Source: Thereva unica
Lineage: Eukaryota > Arthropoda > Insecta > Diptera > Therevidae
Length of the DNA: 64,000 nt
NCBI GenBank assembly: GCA_949987705.1
Contig: OX465281.1
Coordinates: forward strand, 198,139,112 to 198,203,111
Direction of reading: 5' to 3'
The position numbers and the translations under genes are program-made. The notes beneath the pieces are model-generated. The model was given only the letters and a program-made list of their open reading frames with translations, did not search any database and had not been told where the DNA came from. Of the stretch, positions 22,006-34,103 are shown piece after piece; the first letter of the stretch is position 1; the number at the start of each line of letters is the position of its first letter.

Positions 22006-23459
22006 ATGAAAGAGCCAGTTTACGAAACGGAGCAAAAAAATATAGTTTTAATGAAAGAAATGATGATTTTTTTTTCTCAAATTATTATTTATTTATTAAA
22101 ATAGGTAATTTCATACGAAAAAACAATAGAGACAATGAAACAATCAATGATATACTCATTTTAAAAAAATGTGTCTTTTGGCTCTTTCATAACTCTTTGG
22201 TATTGAAAGAGCCACCGAAAGTTATGAGTCAGTCTGTATTATAAAGTGATAGGTACTGTGAAAATTATACAAAATAATAATCATTGCATGATGTGACTTT
22301 GATATGACCTGCTTTGCCCAAGCAATGTCATCCTGGATTTTGGTGTTGTCTTTCTTCGACACTTGGGTCTTGCCTGATCGGGTTGGTGGCCAAGCGGCGA
22401 AAGATTCTGTTGGTTCGCTTTTCAGGTCCTTGGCCCTTTCGCAGACAATTCGCTCCGCTGATCCCCTTGCAGCGGCCGCCCCGCAAGTGTGCGCTGGGCA
22501 GCGACTTAACCGCAAGAAGGAGCAGGTTAGAGGGGTGGAGCTTGCGGCTCCACTTGGTTTGGGTTGGCTCGGGGGTAGCCTTGTTATTTGCGGAATTTGT
22601 GGTCCTTTGCGGTTTTTGTTTTTAGGGGAACCGGACTCCTGTTTTGTTGACTGTTTTCACAATTACTCCCACGAGTAGCGGAGAAACGAGGTCCAACCGG
22701 GCAGAGATCCGCAGTACCCAGGTAAGGCTAGTTAGAACCGGAGGTCGCCAGGTATCCGGAGCACACCGTACACGACTGAGCTAATTTTTAATCTGGGTCC
22801 CCAACCAAACTTATCATCGGCACTGTTCGCATTACACTTTGATCCGACCCAGAGGATTTCGGATTGGGGAATGAATTGAACACAAGGAGAACGTAAGGTA
22901 GGGAGAACGACTGTCTGTCCGCTACGTTCGTGAATGCATTGCCCAAGGTGAACCAGTGTGATGGACTCTTCACGCTTACGTAGAGGTCGTGGTTACTTCA
23001 CCCCCAAGCTTTGAGTTTGAAATAAGAGCAAAGGAAACGTATGAGAGTTTGTCAGTCCTATGTGAGTCCGCTAAGTGCTTCCGGTGGCCTTCGCTTAGAA
23101 CACGCACGTAGCATTTGGAGTTTTTGGGTGTTTCCTAGTCCAGGTTTAGCCTTTCCTCTCCTATAGGATAACTACTAGTGTTCCCAATGCTTCGAACGTG
23201 CACATGGCAAGTGCAGTTTTGTTTATGGACTGACCTTTCTGCAGAACTTCACTGACTGCTTCTTCAATTGCCGACTTTTCGGGTCTTTTTCGTTTTTTTG
23301 GACCAGGTTTCTCCATCATGGAATTTCTGAAGTAAATAGTTAAATATTATATGAAAAAATATAATATTTATTACTATTATATTTTATTTATAAAGTTCAA
23401 ATGCACTGTTATGAAAGAGCCAGCTCTTTCAAGGCCCATTTACCCGGCTCTTTCATAAC
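22006..23459. repeat. Region bounded by repeated inverted TTATGAAAGAGCC motifs
   Basis: The motif or its complement GGCTCTTTCATAA appears at 22,006-22,016 (partial), 22,180-22,193, 22,203-22,212 (partial), 23,409-23,421 and 23,446-23,459. The copies form local palindromes at both sides of a more GC-rich core. A short ORF with a psq-type DNA-binding helix sits just inside the right cluster. This layout resembles a DNA transposon with subterminal transposase sites, but no transposase core or target duplication was identified. Confidence 0.45.
23161..23319 (-). pseudogene. Short ORF with psq/CENP-B-like helix-turn-helix
   Basis: 52 codons. It has a basic N terminus (KPGPKKRKRPEKS), then AIEEAVSEVLQKGQSINKTA, which fits the first helices of a Psq-type helix-turn-helix found at the N terminus of pogo/Tigger-like transposases and Pipsqueak-family proteins. 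The second half, normally ending in a P-x-S-T-L-type turn, is degenerate (TFEALGTL). The frame then stops at 23,161, so it is a truncated domain or a first exon. No donor site was evident. Confidence 0.45.
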
Positions 23460-24169
23460 TTCTTCTTAAAAAAAATATAACCTACAAAATAACAACAATA
23501 TTAAACCTTTTGCGGCTCAGGTTTTACGCAGCTTCAAGGCCAAATATATGCACAAACTCAGTTCACAATCCCTGTATATATATTTCTTTACAATAAAATG
23601 CCAAAACACAACTTAAAAGGAGCAAAATATTTACTTTTTAGTGCCAAAAACTTTGACTTGATGTACCGGCGTCCGTTGATTTCGGAGAACTTTCAAATCT
23701 TTGTGGGTGACGGGAAATCAGTGCTGCCACCCAAAAATAATATCGTCAACTAAATTCGTTCCTAAACTACCGAAATAACGCAAGTGGCTCTTTGGGGGAC
23801 ATCTCACAAAGAAAAAACCAAGTTTGTGAGGTCGTAGTGGGTTGGGAAAAGCCGCCACCTAGAATGCAGTTTTTGCGACTAACTCGTAAAATTTTAATTT
23901 TTTTGACTTAATGGCTTTAGTAATTAAATTACCTATAGAATGAGCTCTTGATCGTCGTTCTCGCTTAATAGTGTGCGAGCAATATATTCTTCCATTGAAA
24001 TTACGCCGTAATGTATGCCCACCGAAATTTTTCCCGCAGTACCACATCTAGTCCACTCGGCTCACTCCTACGCATATGCAATTTGGTTTAGAGGTGAACG
24101 GAGCTCCTTGTGTTCAAACGTAAAGTTAATCTGCATTTGCTGGAGTACCACCCGACTAACTGCACTTTT
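23460..24169. other. Noncoding, nothing recognised
   Basis: Only short ORFs without motifs. Confidence 0.4.
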
Positions 24170-24232
24170 ACTCTTCAAATAAAGCTTACTATTAGACATT
24201 CCACCATAACCCGAATGACATAGCAGACTGGC
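24170..24232 (+). repeat. LINE A 3'-UTR fragment
   Basis: Shares AAGCTTACT-TAGACATT-CACCAT and GACATAGCAGACT-type blocks with the 3' region of the LINE A copy at 39,040-39,095. Short and diverged. Confidence 0.55.
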
Positions 24233-25406
24233 AAATTAATGTTTTAACGTTTTGACTTAAAATTACATCATAGAAATTTCAAGGTATAGTAAACTTAGGT
24301 AACTTTAGCCCTACAAAAAGTTTTCAAAGATTAAGTCTGCCTCCGCATTTACAGAAGACTCACAAACAAACGAATTATCCTTGATATAAAATCCATTCGC
24401 GAGCTCTGGTAATAAATACAAAAAATATCTAGAAACGTGAAGTAAGCATAGTATTAGTATGCAGTATTAGCTCCAGATACCCATGCTAAACCTCCACTTA
24501 TCCCAGCTTAGCCGAAAAGCTGTCATCGAAAGTATGTGTCGCAGATCAGAGGATTGACTACAGCGGCGCAAATACGAAGAATCCCCAAAAGACAATAAAT
24601 TGTTGACTAGCAGGATGTTAATTGGCGTTAGTTTTATCCAGTGTAGTGGAAGATAACCGTGCTACTTAAACAGGCCCTTAAATACCTTCATTATTATACA
24701 TAAATAAATTCCTGGGGCTCAAGCGACGTTAAAGTCGCTCAGAGTGAGTTTTTGTAAGCTTCGAGAAATCCTCGCAAAATTGCTGCCATTATAAATGAAA
24801 AGGACAAACTCCACCTTTGCCTTTGACGAAGAGCTTTATTTGCGTTCGAGAGTTAATCGGGGATCCTGTTGCCGGAATTCCTTTTTTTGTTGAATGGCTT
24901 TCTATTGAGATATTTTTATCCTTAAGCAGCCATTGAAAACATCTTTTAAAACATTTTTTACTGTATCTGAACTAAGCTAGTGGACCCTTTTTAATTCAAA
25001 AGTGAAGGAGATAATGTTGTGGAAAATAATATATATTTCATGAATCTTTTTTGTTATTTTTAGATAGTGTTATTTTTAGGTCATCAAAAATTGGTTATTG
25101 ATTTATTTATTTCGCCAAACAAGTGTCATGAGTGCCCGCACTTAGCTGCGAAGAATACGCAGAATAAGTTTAGCACGATCCGTCGCACGTTCTGACTTTC
25201 TTGTGTAGACTGAATTAAATTTAAATAGTAGGTGATACCCGAGAGCTCCTCCAATGATGCCATTATACTTCAATTGAAATAGAGCTACTAGTTTGCCTTT
25301 TATCTATAAAAAAATTAAGTGTGTTTTACCTGAAATCTACTAGGAGCTTTCACTATAAAACCGGGGCGTAAGTCTTAATGTCAGCTCATTCTTTTTATTT
25401 GTCTAA
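24233..25406. other. Noncoding, one possible Harbinger-like end
   Basis: No genes recognised. Near 24,672-24,688 the sequence TACTTAAACAGGCCC resembles the inner-to-outer end of the MITE at 25,407-25,537, but no matching partner end was found. Confidence 0.35.
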
Positions 25407-25537
25407 GGGCCTGTTTAGACGCTTAGCTTCCAGGAGCGTTCGTCATGAACTTTGTGGATGAGGGGAGAAGTGGGGCGGTACCTCTCATCATCCTCACTTC
25501 CCCTTCATTTTCAACCGCGAACCGTCTGAACAGGCCC
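25407..25537. mobile_element. 131-bp MITE, Harbinger-like
   Basis: Ends GGGCCTGTTTAGACG and CGTCTGAACAGGCCC form inverted repeats with one mismatch. It is flanked by TAA on the left and TAG on the right, an imperfect 3-bp duplication. GGGCCTGTTT-type ends with TWA duplications are typical of PIF/Harbinger MITEs. Confidence 0.65.
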
Positions 25538-26984
25538 TAGGGTTCATTTCGATTTGTACTAAATATCTCTTCATCAAGCTCAGTCTCTGTATTTTGAGAT
25601 CAATAAACATTTACCACCTGACATGAAGTGCGACCGGAAAGCCAAAGGATGCTTGAAGGATTACAGAACCAAAACTGATTCCGATTCAACAATTAAATAT
25701 CGATCACCTTCAACCATTCATACGGACTAAGGAATTAGCTGTTTTAGCAAATACCTTATAGCAAAAGCTAAAAGGAATACTAAAGCTCAGCCCGTCCTTA
25801 ATATTTCGCTATGGCGGGGGATAAGACAACCTGCTCAGAGCTACCTTGGAAATTGGTTTTTCCCAAAAAAAGTGCCAAAAAGTAAACAATTTTACAAATT
25901 TGGCACCCACCGTGTAGCCCATAATTGCCCAATTTGGTGCCCATATAAAAATCGAATAAATACTTACTCTTTACCTAACCTATTTTAGTAAACCTGGAAC
26001 TTTGCATTAGCGCTCTAGCTTTTTTAAATTTCGAAAGGTAGTTTGTTCCCATATTCTGGCTGGAGCAATGAAAACTTTACCTTCAAAATTATCTTTTTAC
26101 TTTTTAGGTTATTTTAAAATAAATGCGTATTTTTAGTTTTTTTTAAACCATATATTTATTTTCTATTTTATGGAAGTCGGAATCGTTAGTGAATCGATTC
26201 GTGCTTGTTCGCCGACCACTGAACTCGCACCATTCAACGTTAAATAATGACAAAACGACGAATTTTTGGGGAAAAACTTATTGGTCCTTGTTTAAAGTAC
26301 TTGAAAAGACCTTTAAAATGAGCTTTGGTAAAATTCATTAGCATCGAAACTTGCAGAGTTCTGATGAAAATAATATGGTATAATATGGTTGTTGCCGTTT
26401 TTCAGCAAAAAAGCGAAAATAAAACGAATGGCACTGGAAGAATTGAACGTAAACGAAACCAAGGTACAATTAACTTTGTTTAAGTATTAACAATATGTTC
26501 CAAAAGTTTGAACGGTTTAGAATGACTATATTTGAAAAAAAAAAGGAAAAAGTTCGATTTACGTCAATAATAAATTTTAAAATTTTGAAAACTATTCCTT
26601 TTTTCTGCACTAACTAAAAAACTAAGTGAGATACAAAAAAAATAATTGAGCACAAAAAAGCAGGGCTTTTCTTGAGGAAAATTCTCGTTTTTGTTTCGAT
26701 TTTGTACGATGAAAATCAGTTGAGATATCTTCGATGTTTGTTCGCATGCGGGTGCGAGGAGCAGCTTCTCGAATAAGAAAAATCGTGCTATGCGCTATTT
26801 TCAGAAGCATTTTTGACATTACCCGAGTAAAAATAAAATATGGGCTTATTGCGGGCGAACAGCGGGCGCTTGGCTTTTTAAGGTGGATATGATGGCCGTA
26901 GAATTTTTAACCATTTTTAATGGGGGACCTTTCGACGGCCAAATTTGGCCAAAAATTTTAAATGGGCAAGAACTAAACTGTACA
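25538..26984. other. Noncoding, nothing recognised
   Basis: AT-rich, no ORF with a recognisable motif on either strand. Confidence 0.4.
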
Positions 26985-27507
26985 CTGTACTCATTAACAC
27001 CTCTGCTGGCGGTAAAAATTTCTGGTCCTTGGTAACCTCCATCAGGAAAAATTTTAACACATCGTGGCTTCTTTCATTCACGATGGGAAGGTATTAACAG
27101 AAAGCAAATCCAAGGCTGACTTACTCGCATCTCTGTTTGCCTCCAATTCTTCCTTGCCTGATAATGCCGTGCAACCCCCCATTGTAGAGGGTTCTGCTCA
27201 CTCAATGGGCAGAGTTTTCTTCAGAACTCGTGAAGTGTTCAAGTGTCTCAAGGAGCTCGATCCCAATAAATCCACTGGCCCTGATAATATTCCCCCTATG
27301 GTTCTTAAAAAATGTGCTTCACCTTTGGCTAAAACTCTGCGCAAACTCTTCGCCCTTTCTTACTTCTCCGGAGTTTTCCCTGACTCCTGGAAACTGGCCC
27401 ATGTTCAGCCTATACCGAAAAAAGGTGGTTCGAGCGATCCCTCTAACTACCGCCCAATAGCAATCACTTCTATCCTCTCCAAAATCATGGAGACAATAAT
27501 AATTCAC
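26985..27507 (+). pseudogene. LINE A reverse transcriptase, N-terminal part
   Basis: Begins with NTSAGGKNFWSLVTSI-like sequence just upstream of the main frame. It continues with KSKADLLASLFASNSSLPD, then LKELDPNKSTGPDNIPPMVL, then PDSWKLAHVQPIPKKG and SNYRPIAITSILSKIMETII. These are RT motifs 0-1 of Jockey/CR1-type LINEs. One frameshift near 27,060 separates the first block. Homology stops at about 27,507, where an opposite-strand LINE B fragment begins. The RT resumes at about 28,063. Confidence 0.85.
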
Positions 27508-28062
27508 ACTGAATCAAGTTTCGGGAAAATTAGACTACCATAGCTCAGGTGTGGTATAATTAGAGCAATCACAAGCATTTTACGCATATTAGGTGCGAGA
27601 AGGCTAGAGCTTACCCATAGTTGACGTAAGCATCCATAGACTTTTTGAAGAACTCTGCTCTTATGACTACAACAACTAAATTTAGAATTAAACACAACAC
27701 CTAGGTTTCTGACTGAGTCAACATAAGGCAAAATAACATCATTTATTATAATTGGTGCGAGTGTGCTTAATACAAAGGGAGTCTTACTAACCACCAGACA
27801 TGAAGATTTCCTAGGATTTAGGGGCAGTTTATTAGTAACAGTAAAATCATAAATACTCCTCAAATCATCGTTAAGTCTACGAATACACTCAGCGGTTGAA
27901 TCTATGGGCATACTAATGTAGATTTGCACATCATCAGCATATAAGTGTATAGATGTGCTTTTAATTACAAGAGGAAGGTCATTAATGTAAATGCTAAATA
28001 GCAAGGGACCTAGAATAGAGCCTTGTGGCACTCCACAGCGTAGAAGTATGGGCTCGGAAAAT
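27508..28062 (-). pseudogene. LINE B reverse transcriptase fragment, inside LINE A
   Basis: Minus-strand reading has [34 protein letters not shown] with the catalytic [19 protein letters not shown] and [15 protein letters not shown]. These line up one to one with the LINE B RT at 56,491-58,173. The fragment lacks the fingers and the C-terminal tail. It is clearly a different family from the LINE A halves that flank it on the plus strand. Confidence 0.85.
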
Positions 28063-28620
28063 GTATCGTCTATTCTATCACCAGCTCTCTTCCTAGTTTT
28101 TATAAATGACCCGCTCTCAATCCCATCCAACTCACTTCACAGCTTTGCTGATGACAGTACTTGGCGTTACTCGTATAGCTTTGATAAAGCAAGACAAGCA
28201 CGAGCCAGACCTTGTCTGCTTGATCGTGAACTTATGTCCACTTCAATCAACAGGGACATAAGCTTGATTCTAGATTGGGGCCACATGAATCAAGTTGAAT
28301 TCAACGCACGGAAAACAAAATACTGTCTCTTCTCTATGAAGACGCGCTCCCCAATTCCTCCCATTAAAGTGGACAGTCTAGAACTGATGGCTGAACCTTC
28401 TCTCAATATCCTAGGCAAAACATTAACTGAAGATCTGCGTTGGAATAATCACATATTCCAAATCGCTAAACAAGCATCACAATGCTTGGGATTCCTTAAA
28501 AGATGCAACTTCCTCCTTCCGCCGTCGAACAGGGCTATAATCTACAAATCCTACATTCGGCCCCGCCTCGAATTCAACTCATATCTCTGGGCAGGGGCAC
28601 CGAGTACCACCTTAGCGTAG
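28063..28620 (+). pseudogene. LINE A reverse transcriptase, C-terminal part
   Basis: Resumes at [15 protein letters not shown], then SFADDSTWRYSYS (the FADD active site; this family has FADD at 38,140 too), NQVEFNARKTKYCLFS, the LNILGKTLTEDLRWNNHIF block and ending at TTLA. Compared with the copy at 37.7-39.0 kb, about 330 bp of RT coding is missing at the interruption. A stop lies at 28,618-28,620 where the other copy continues. Confidence 0.85.
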
Positions 28621-29087
28621 CTAAGTTTTAAACAGCTAAAATCTAATTTTGTGAATTTCGTCATAGGGGTTTATAGGGGCTGAAACACTAACTTTAATCA
28701 TAAATTACATTCCAGTATATGGAAAACAGTTTATTTTACATATTTAAACATGGTTTAATCGAAATATTGCTTAAATGTATTGTTTTTATTTTTTATTTTT
28801 TTTTTTTTCAAAAGAGGTAAAAAACAAAAGGCACACATCAAGAACATATAACTCTTGAAGAGGAAGGTAAAATAAGTTTAATTAATAAATGTCACAAAAA
28901 GTGTTTCGGTGTTGTCCGAAAGAATTCGGAGGTACTACACTATTTCTACCGCTATACACTGAAACTCCGCTTTGATGAAACGGTTTAACTGGATTAAAAA
29001 AACAAAAGAAGAAGAAGCCAATGCGAAAAACGACTTGAACAACTTTTTGAAGGATCGAAAACGTGCTTCTTTGTGCTCCGTTAATCC
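28621..29087. other. Noncoding, nothing recognised
   Basis: AT-rich with a T/A-run near 28,780-28,810. No supported feature. Confidence 0.4.
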
Positions 29088-29500
29088 CTCATGGGACATA
29101 GGGCGGAAACAGTTGCCCTCACGCGGACTCTGTTTTGCGCGACAGCTCTCAGCTCTGACCAGGATCTCCCAGTTGTTGCTGCCTCTGCTAGTAGGGTTCT
29201 CCTCCACGTTGTTATAGGTCTTCCGACTCGACAGGATCCTTGTGGACTCCAGTCAAGGGCCTGTTTGGCTAGATTTTCGTTATCGCGTCGCATGGTGTGG
29301 CCAACCCAATTCTATTTCCTTCGCCTGAGTTGGTCGTCTATCCTTTCTTGGCCGGGACGGCGCCATAGTTCTTCATTTGAAATTCTATCTTGCCAGCAGA
29401 TTTTTAAGATACAACGCAGGCATCTAAAGACTTGTAGGCGCCCTGTCATGAATTGGGTGACTTTCCATGTTTTGCAACCGTACAAAAGAATGCCTTAACG
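29088..29500 (-). pseudogene. LINE RT C-terminal tail fragment
   Basis: Minus-strand reading gives GCKTWKVT, RISNEELWRR, a WVGHTMRRD segment, QALDWSPQG, then GRPITTWRR, and ends near ALCPMRD. This is the characteristic C-terminal region of a common animal LINE group (GRPxTTWRR motif). At least one frameshift splits it. It is unlike LINE A, B or C. No catalytic domain is present. Confidence 0.8.
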
Positions 29501-32500
29501 TTGGAGTTGAACAGCCGATATTTGGTGTTAGTTGAGATCTCAGAAAACTTTTGCATAAGTAAATTGTGTTTGTAGAGGTGATAACTTTAAAGGGAATGAA
29601 ACAATACCTTTTAGTTTGAAATTATTTTTTGGTAAATAAGTCATTTGAGGAAATGTTCTCTTTCAAGTCCTTCGGCATCTTTAGTTTCATCAGATTTAAT
29701 ATTATTCGTAATGGTTTTGAATCAATTTATAAACCCAGTTAGGGAGAACAATGAAAATGGCTCTATATGTATCTAGTATTAAACATTCTACTATAACATG
29801 TTTATTCCCCACAAAGTCCCTATATTCAATTGTGCATCACACATCATGGGTACTGTTCTCGTATATCACCTTTATTACATTTGACATTTATGTGCAGCAA
29901 TAAAACCAAAAGTTTGTATCCTTATGAAACCACAAAATGTCAACGCAAAAAGTTATTAAGTCGTCGCCACAGGAAAATCTATTCCTCAATTATGATGATA
30001 ATTAAAGTCCTGAGAGTTCTCCCTCTGCATGTAGCACCAGCGTTGTCCTTTTTCCAAATTAAGTGCACATGACACATAAATTAATTCTACATGCATGCAT
30101 GATATTTATGAGCGTGCATTTCGCTAAAATGACACTAAAACTTCTACAAAATTCCCTCCTCGGAAGTCACGATCGCAATATGAGCATTTTCGCTGCTGCG
30201 CGGGCGGGATACGCGGGCGGGTGGTTGTAGCAATAATTACCTGGATACAATGGGGACACGAACGTAGCAAGGGCGCGGGAGGGAATATTTAGCTAAATTA
30301 TTCGGGCCAATTTCCATGAATTTATGGTGGTGTGCTGCTGCTGCGTTTTAAAATTAATAAAGGGCTTGGGTTGGAAGATATTGTACTAAATACCACGTGG
30401 TCTTTTTTTAATGTAACGCGTGTGTGTGGCTAGAATTAAGCGTTTTTAATTAGAGGAGATTATACTTTTTTACTGGTAAGGAATATTAAAAGCAGTCTGT
30501 CTTGCTAGCTTTGTGCTTTGTTCAACTCGAGTTGAACTGTAATGGAAACTCGGTTAAAGTAAGCTTGAAATATCAGGATTATTTTCCAACAACGTACAAA
30601 GGCCGAATGGAAACTAAGTCAAGAAAATCTCTTTTGGTCTTTTCAAAAATACAGCAGCTTCGGGAGCGAAAGGCTAATAAAGACCTCGGAAGGTGGTGGC
30701 ACCTGATTTGTCACTTCTATCAAAACCCGAGAAAAGCCACTGCAGACGAACACCTAGCAGATCTGTTAGCAGGTCCTATCTCCCGTGGTGCTGCTAGGGA
30801 ACTCTTCGGAAGGAGCTGACGGGAGACGTTCGAATGGCGAGTTCTCTGCGCCACAAAACAAAGTTTTAGAGGCCCAATTATAATGAACGGCTTTTAGTGG
30901 ATTGGAATGTCAAAAAAAAACCGCATTGGATCGGATATGAAATAAGGCCGGCATACACCGAAATGAAAGCGCGCCCGCAATCTTTTGCACTCCCAATTTC
31001 CAGATGATTGCGCGTAAGTGTGTGGATGATATGACACGCCACGCTTACCCCTCAGAAATCATGTGCATTAACCCAACGGGAAAAAAGAATTAATTCGGAA
31101 TTAATTTAGAATCAATTCCCATACAAACGAATTACATAATTCCATTTGCATTCTTTTTTATGAAAAGAATAAATTGCATTTACCCGGCCATTGCATAGGC
31201 TTCTATATTGTCTGTCACCGAATGCAACGCATGTACGCTTGGAAATGTCATCAGTTTCAGTTGCGTGGTTGCATTTGTACCTGACAAAATTTATTCAACA
31301 AAATCTCCGTGAGAACACTGAACACTGATTGATCAAATATCAATTGCGCTTGTGTGTGGACAAAGCTTTCATTTTAGTTGCAAACTGGTTGTGAGCGTGA
31401 TAATGGTGAAACTGGTTTGAAACTAGGATTGCAAATCAGTCGACTCATGTGCGTAGGGCCTAATTGTTTATGGAATTGTCATTTCCTCACATTCTTGCTT
31501 TAGTGCCTTATTTTTGGCGATAACTAGATAACTACTGTATCACGCTAGAAATTGTAGCAAAAAAAAGAGCGGCACATTGAGTGATCACTCATTTTTACAA
31601 AATATATTTCAAATCTTTCCTGCTCGCTTTTGGCTCTCACTGTACTATAAGTACGAAATTTCATCATAACTACTTTAAAATAAGTTTTTACTCACCTTCA
31701 ATCCAAAATGATAAACTATCAATTTTATATTATAACTCCAAAATATCTCACTTATAATTAAAAAATTTTCCAATATGAAAATTGAAATACCGTTTAAAAA
31801 AGTTAAATTTAATTTTACGACAACACAATGCACTTTTAACAAATCGCGGCTTTACTTAACAATAACACGACAAAAACCAGAATGACCCAAATTATTCTAA
31901 TGCGCAGGCCCAAGGGCTTAAAACATCCAAAAAAGGAAATCGTGAAGTACTAAGAGCGCCTAGCTCTTATATTGATTTTTTCTCTGGGACGACATGTGCT
32001 TACGAAAAGATTCCTTTGGCAGGGGCATAGAAGCGATTCTTTTGTGCCTCGGTTGGAAGCACGTCCAACATTTCCCGCTGGGGAGCGAGCTGAGCTAGCG
32101 CGAAGTGCAGAGCGCTTCGCCGAACTATACTGTAACTGCGCAAAAATGAACCGAATAATTCGGCCGAATGTTCAGTTTGGTACATTTTTGACCGAAATTC
32201 GGCCGAATATTAGTATTTGGTCGAACCTATATTCGGCGCATCTCTACTTATGATATACTTTCTTGAGTTAGGTAGCGAAGCTTCTACACTACCAACTCAC
32301 AGAGTTATGAGTTATCAAAGTCAAAATTCCAGTTATAGTACAGTCTCCAGAGAAAAGGATGCTATACCTATTAAAAATTTACAAAGAAAGTTGGAACAGC
32401 AAAGAAGAAAACTATCAATTTGGCGAGGTTGCCTCCCACTGCTAACGCCGCAGGATAGCATTTATACCGAGTTTACCTTCAAGTTCCAAAATGGTTGTCC

Positions 32501-33129
32501 CGGTTTAGTCCAGTAAATAGGTCGAAAAAAGACCTTCGTAATGCGAAAAATACCACACGCGATTTTTTTTACCAAATGATTTTATAATATTTTTATGAGC
32601 TTAAATTCAAAATGGCGTCATCCCCACCCTTATGCTTAACTTACAGTGAAGGGAAACGCGTTTAATTTTATATCTCTGAAACTATGCATTTTACGACAAA
32701 AATGTATATAATCTTTTTTGTAGAAAAATAACTGATTTAACTTTTTTGTTCAGATTTTTTTTTGTAAAGTCAATATGTTCGGAGTTATAGTGCTTCAAAC
32801 TTTATGTATCACTTTCTTTGCACTATATTTCGTTATTGGTTAGCCCGCCATAAAAAAATCCTTCGTAAGACTTATAGAACACACAATTATCTATAAGTTT
32901 TGTTATGATTATTTTTTACGTTGGGCTAATATTGTACGAGTTATAGTGCTTTAAGTGTCGAAAAATGTTAATTCAAAAGTAGTTTTTTGTCAATCTCTTC
33001 TTAATTGCACGTTTTATTTCAAAACTATAACGTTTTTTGTGAGTAATTTCATTTCTCAAAACGAAACTGAAAACAGTATGAGTGATGTTGGCGTAGTGGT
33101 GTTGAGAGGAATATTACCGTGCGCCTGCC
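29501..33129. other. Mostly unassigned noncoding DNA
   Basis: No host exon recognised. Near 30,515-30,610, blocks TGGAAACTCGG and TGGAAACTAAG recall the ends of the MITE family at 48,465. A GC-rich patch at 30,180-30,270 has no ORF. AT-rich sequence with T-runs at 32,560-33,050 is low-complexity. The ORF at 30,502-30,819 has no known motif. Confidence 0.35.
32000..32246 (+). mobile_element. Right end of a hAT-like element with ATTCGGCCGAAT repeats
   Basis: Ends GCGCATCTCTA, whose complement TAGAGATGCGC resembles the TAGAGATGGG terminus of the hAT-like element at 36,609. Inside are palindromic ATTCGGCCGAAT-type repeats at 32,155-32,235, typical subterminal repeats. The left boundary and target duplication were not found; the left coordinate is arbitrary. 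Confidence 0.4.
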
Positions 33130-33365
33130 TACCAGACTAAGAAGTAGTACGGTGGTCCAATGGAATGCTTCAACTGAATACTTAGACGATGACGTCAAAG
33201 ACAAGTTCTAAGTATATGCGTCTGAATAAGGGTTTTTCTCTATTCCAAGGGGAAACATAATTATTTTAATGGGTGACTTAAACGTACATATCGGTCCCGA
33301 CAACACCGGCCTTGACCACATAATTGGAATTCAAGGCCTAAGCGTTCACATGGGGTGCATGCAGC
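33130..33365 (+). pseudogene. RTE-type LINE endonuclease fragment
   Basis: Two blocks in the order of an AP endonuclease domain: VVQWNASTEYLDDDVKDKF, matching the Y-A-P-T strand region, and LMGDLNVHIGPDNTG followed by HIIG, carrying the conserved G-D-L-N catalytic motif. Stops and a frameshift separate them. It may belong to the same RTE family as 4575-5589, but the two do not overlap, so this is a guess. Confidence 0.7.
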
Positions 33366-33604
33366 ACGGAAAAAGCTCTCGGAGATTCCGGCTTGCCTTC
33401 ATATAGTATTCGGAAATATTCGAAAAAGGCCGCAAAAAGCTTGCCGCGTAGCTCCACCTACTCGTTCCCATGGGTTGTCAAAAATCAGCTGTTTTGTGAT
33501 TTTTAAAAAGTGAAAAATCGAAATGAATTACATACTTTAGAAATAAAGAAAATTATATCAACCATTAATGTTGATGTAAAAATGTGAAATGTGGATGTTA
33601 AAAC
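33366..33604. other. Noncoding spacer with 8-bp target duplication at its end
   Basis: AT-rich. The last 8 bases, GTTAAAAC, are the left target duplication of the next element. Confidence 0.5.
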
Positions 33605-34103
33605 CAGGGTTTAAATTGCTGCAACAATTTTATTACTGTTGCTGTTGACTTTGCTTTGCTGCTAGAAATACCACAAAAATTTACTTTGCTTTGCTTAGCA
33701 GTCATATTTTCAACCATTTTGCTGAAAGCTGTGAAAGCTTTTTTGTTTCATATTGCGGCGTATGCTGTTGCTCACAAATGCTGGAGCATGCTGTTCCGGC
33801 TGCGAATGCTTCACATACAAAAAAAGTCTCCACTCCTCTAAACAAAGGTACCATTTTACTATATAAAGTTGGACCATGAAATAAAAGCTGAAGGAAGCAA
33901 AGTATTTCACAGGCTCTGGAGAGGAAAGCTTTGAAAAACTGAAAGCAAACAGAAAGCTTTTCACAGCAAACTATTTTAAAGCCGAAGTGATTTGAAAGCA
34001 ACAGCATTCGCAGCAATTTGGAACAAACAGCTTTCACAGTCATCAGCAAAATAAGCTTGAAAGTATGTGCTTTGCTTTAAGTTTACTTTGCTTTCAAACC
34101 CTG
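33605..34103 (+). mobile_element. 499-bp hAT-type MITE
   Basis: Starts CAGGGTTTAAA and ends TTTCAAACCCTG. GTTAAAAC occurs exactly on both sides (33,597-33,604 and 34,104-34,111). CAGGG ends plus an 8-bp duplication are hallmarks of hAT elements. It has no transposase, so it is non-autonomous. The interior is rich in GCTTT/AAAGC words. Related fragments are at 21,086 and 51,462. ORFs inside, on either strand, are chance. Confidence 0.9.

Noticed and set aside
22304..22678. 124-codon plus-strand ORF and its minus-strand partner
   Set aside because: A GC-rich patch open in several frames with no conserved motif; not enough to call a gene.
30502..30819. 105-codon plus-strand ORF
   Set aside because: Its start overlaps sequence resembling the ends of a MITE family, and the rest has no recognisable domain.
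33702..34049. ORFs on both strands at 33.7-34.0 kb
   Set aside because: They lie wholly inside the non-autonomous hAT MITE with exact 8-bp duplications.
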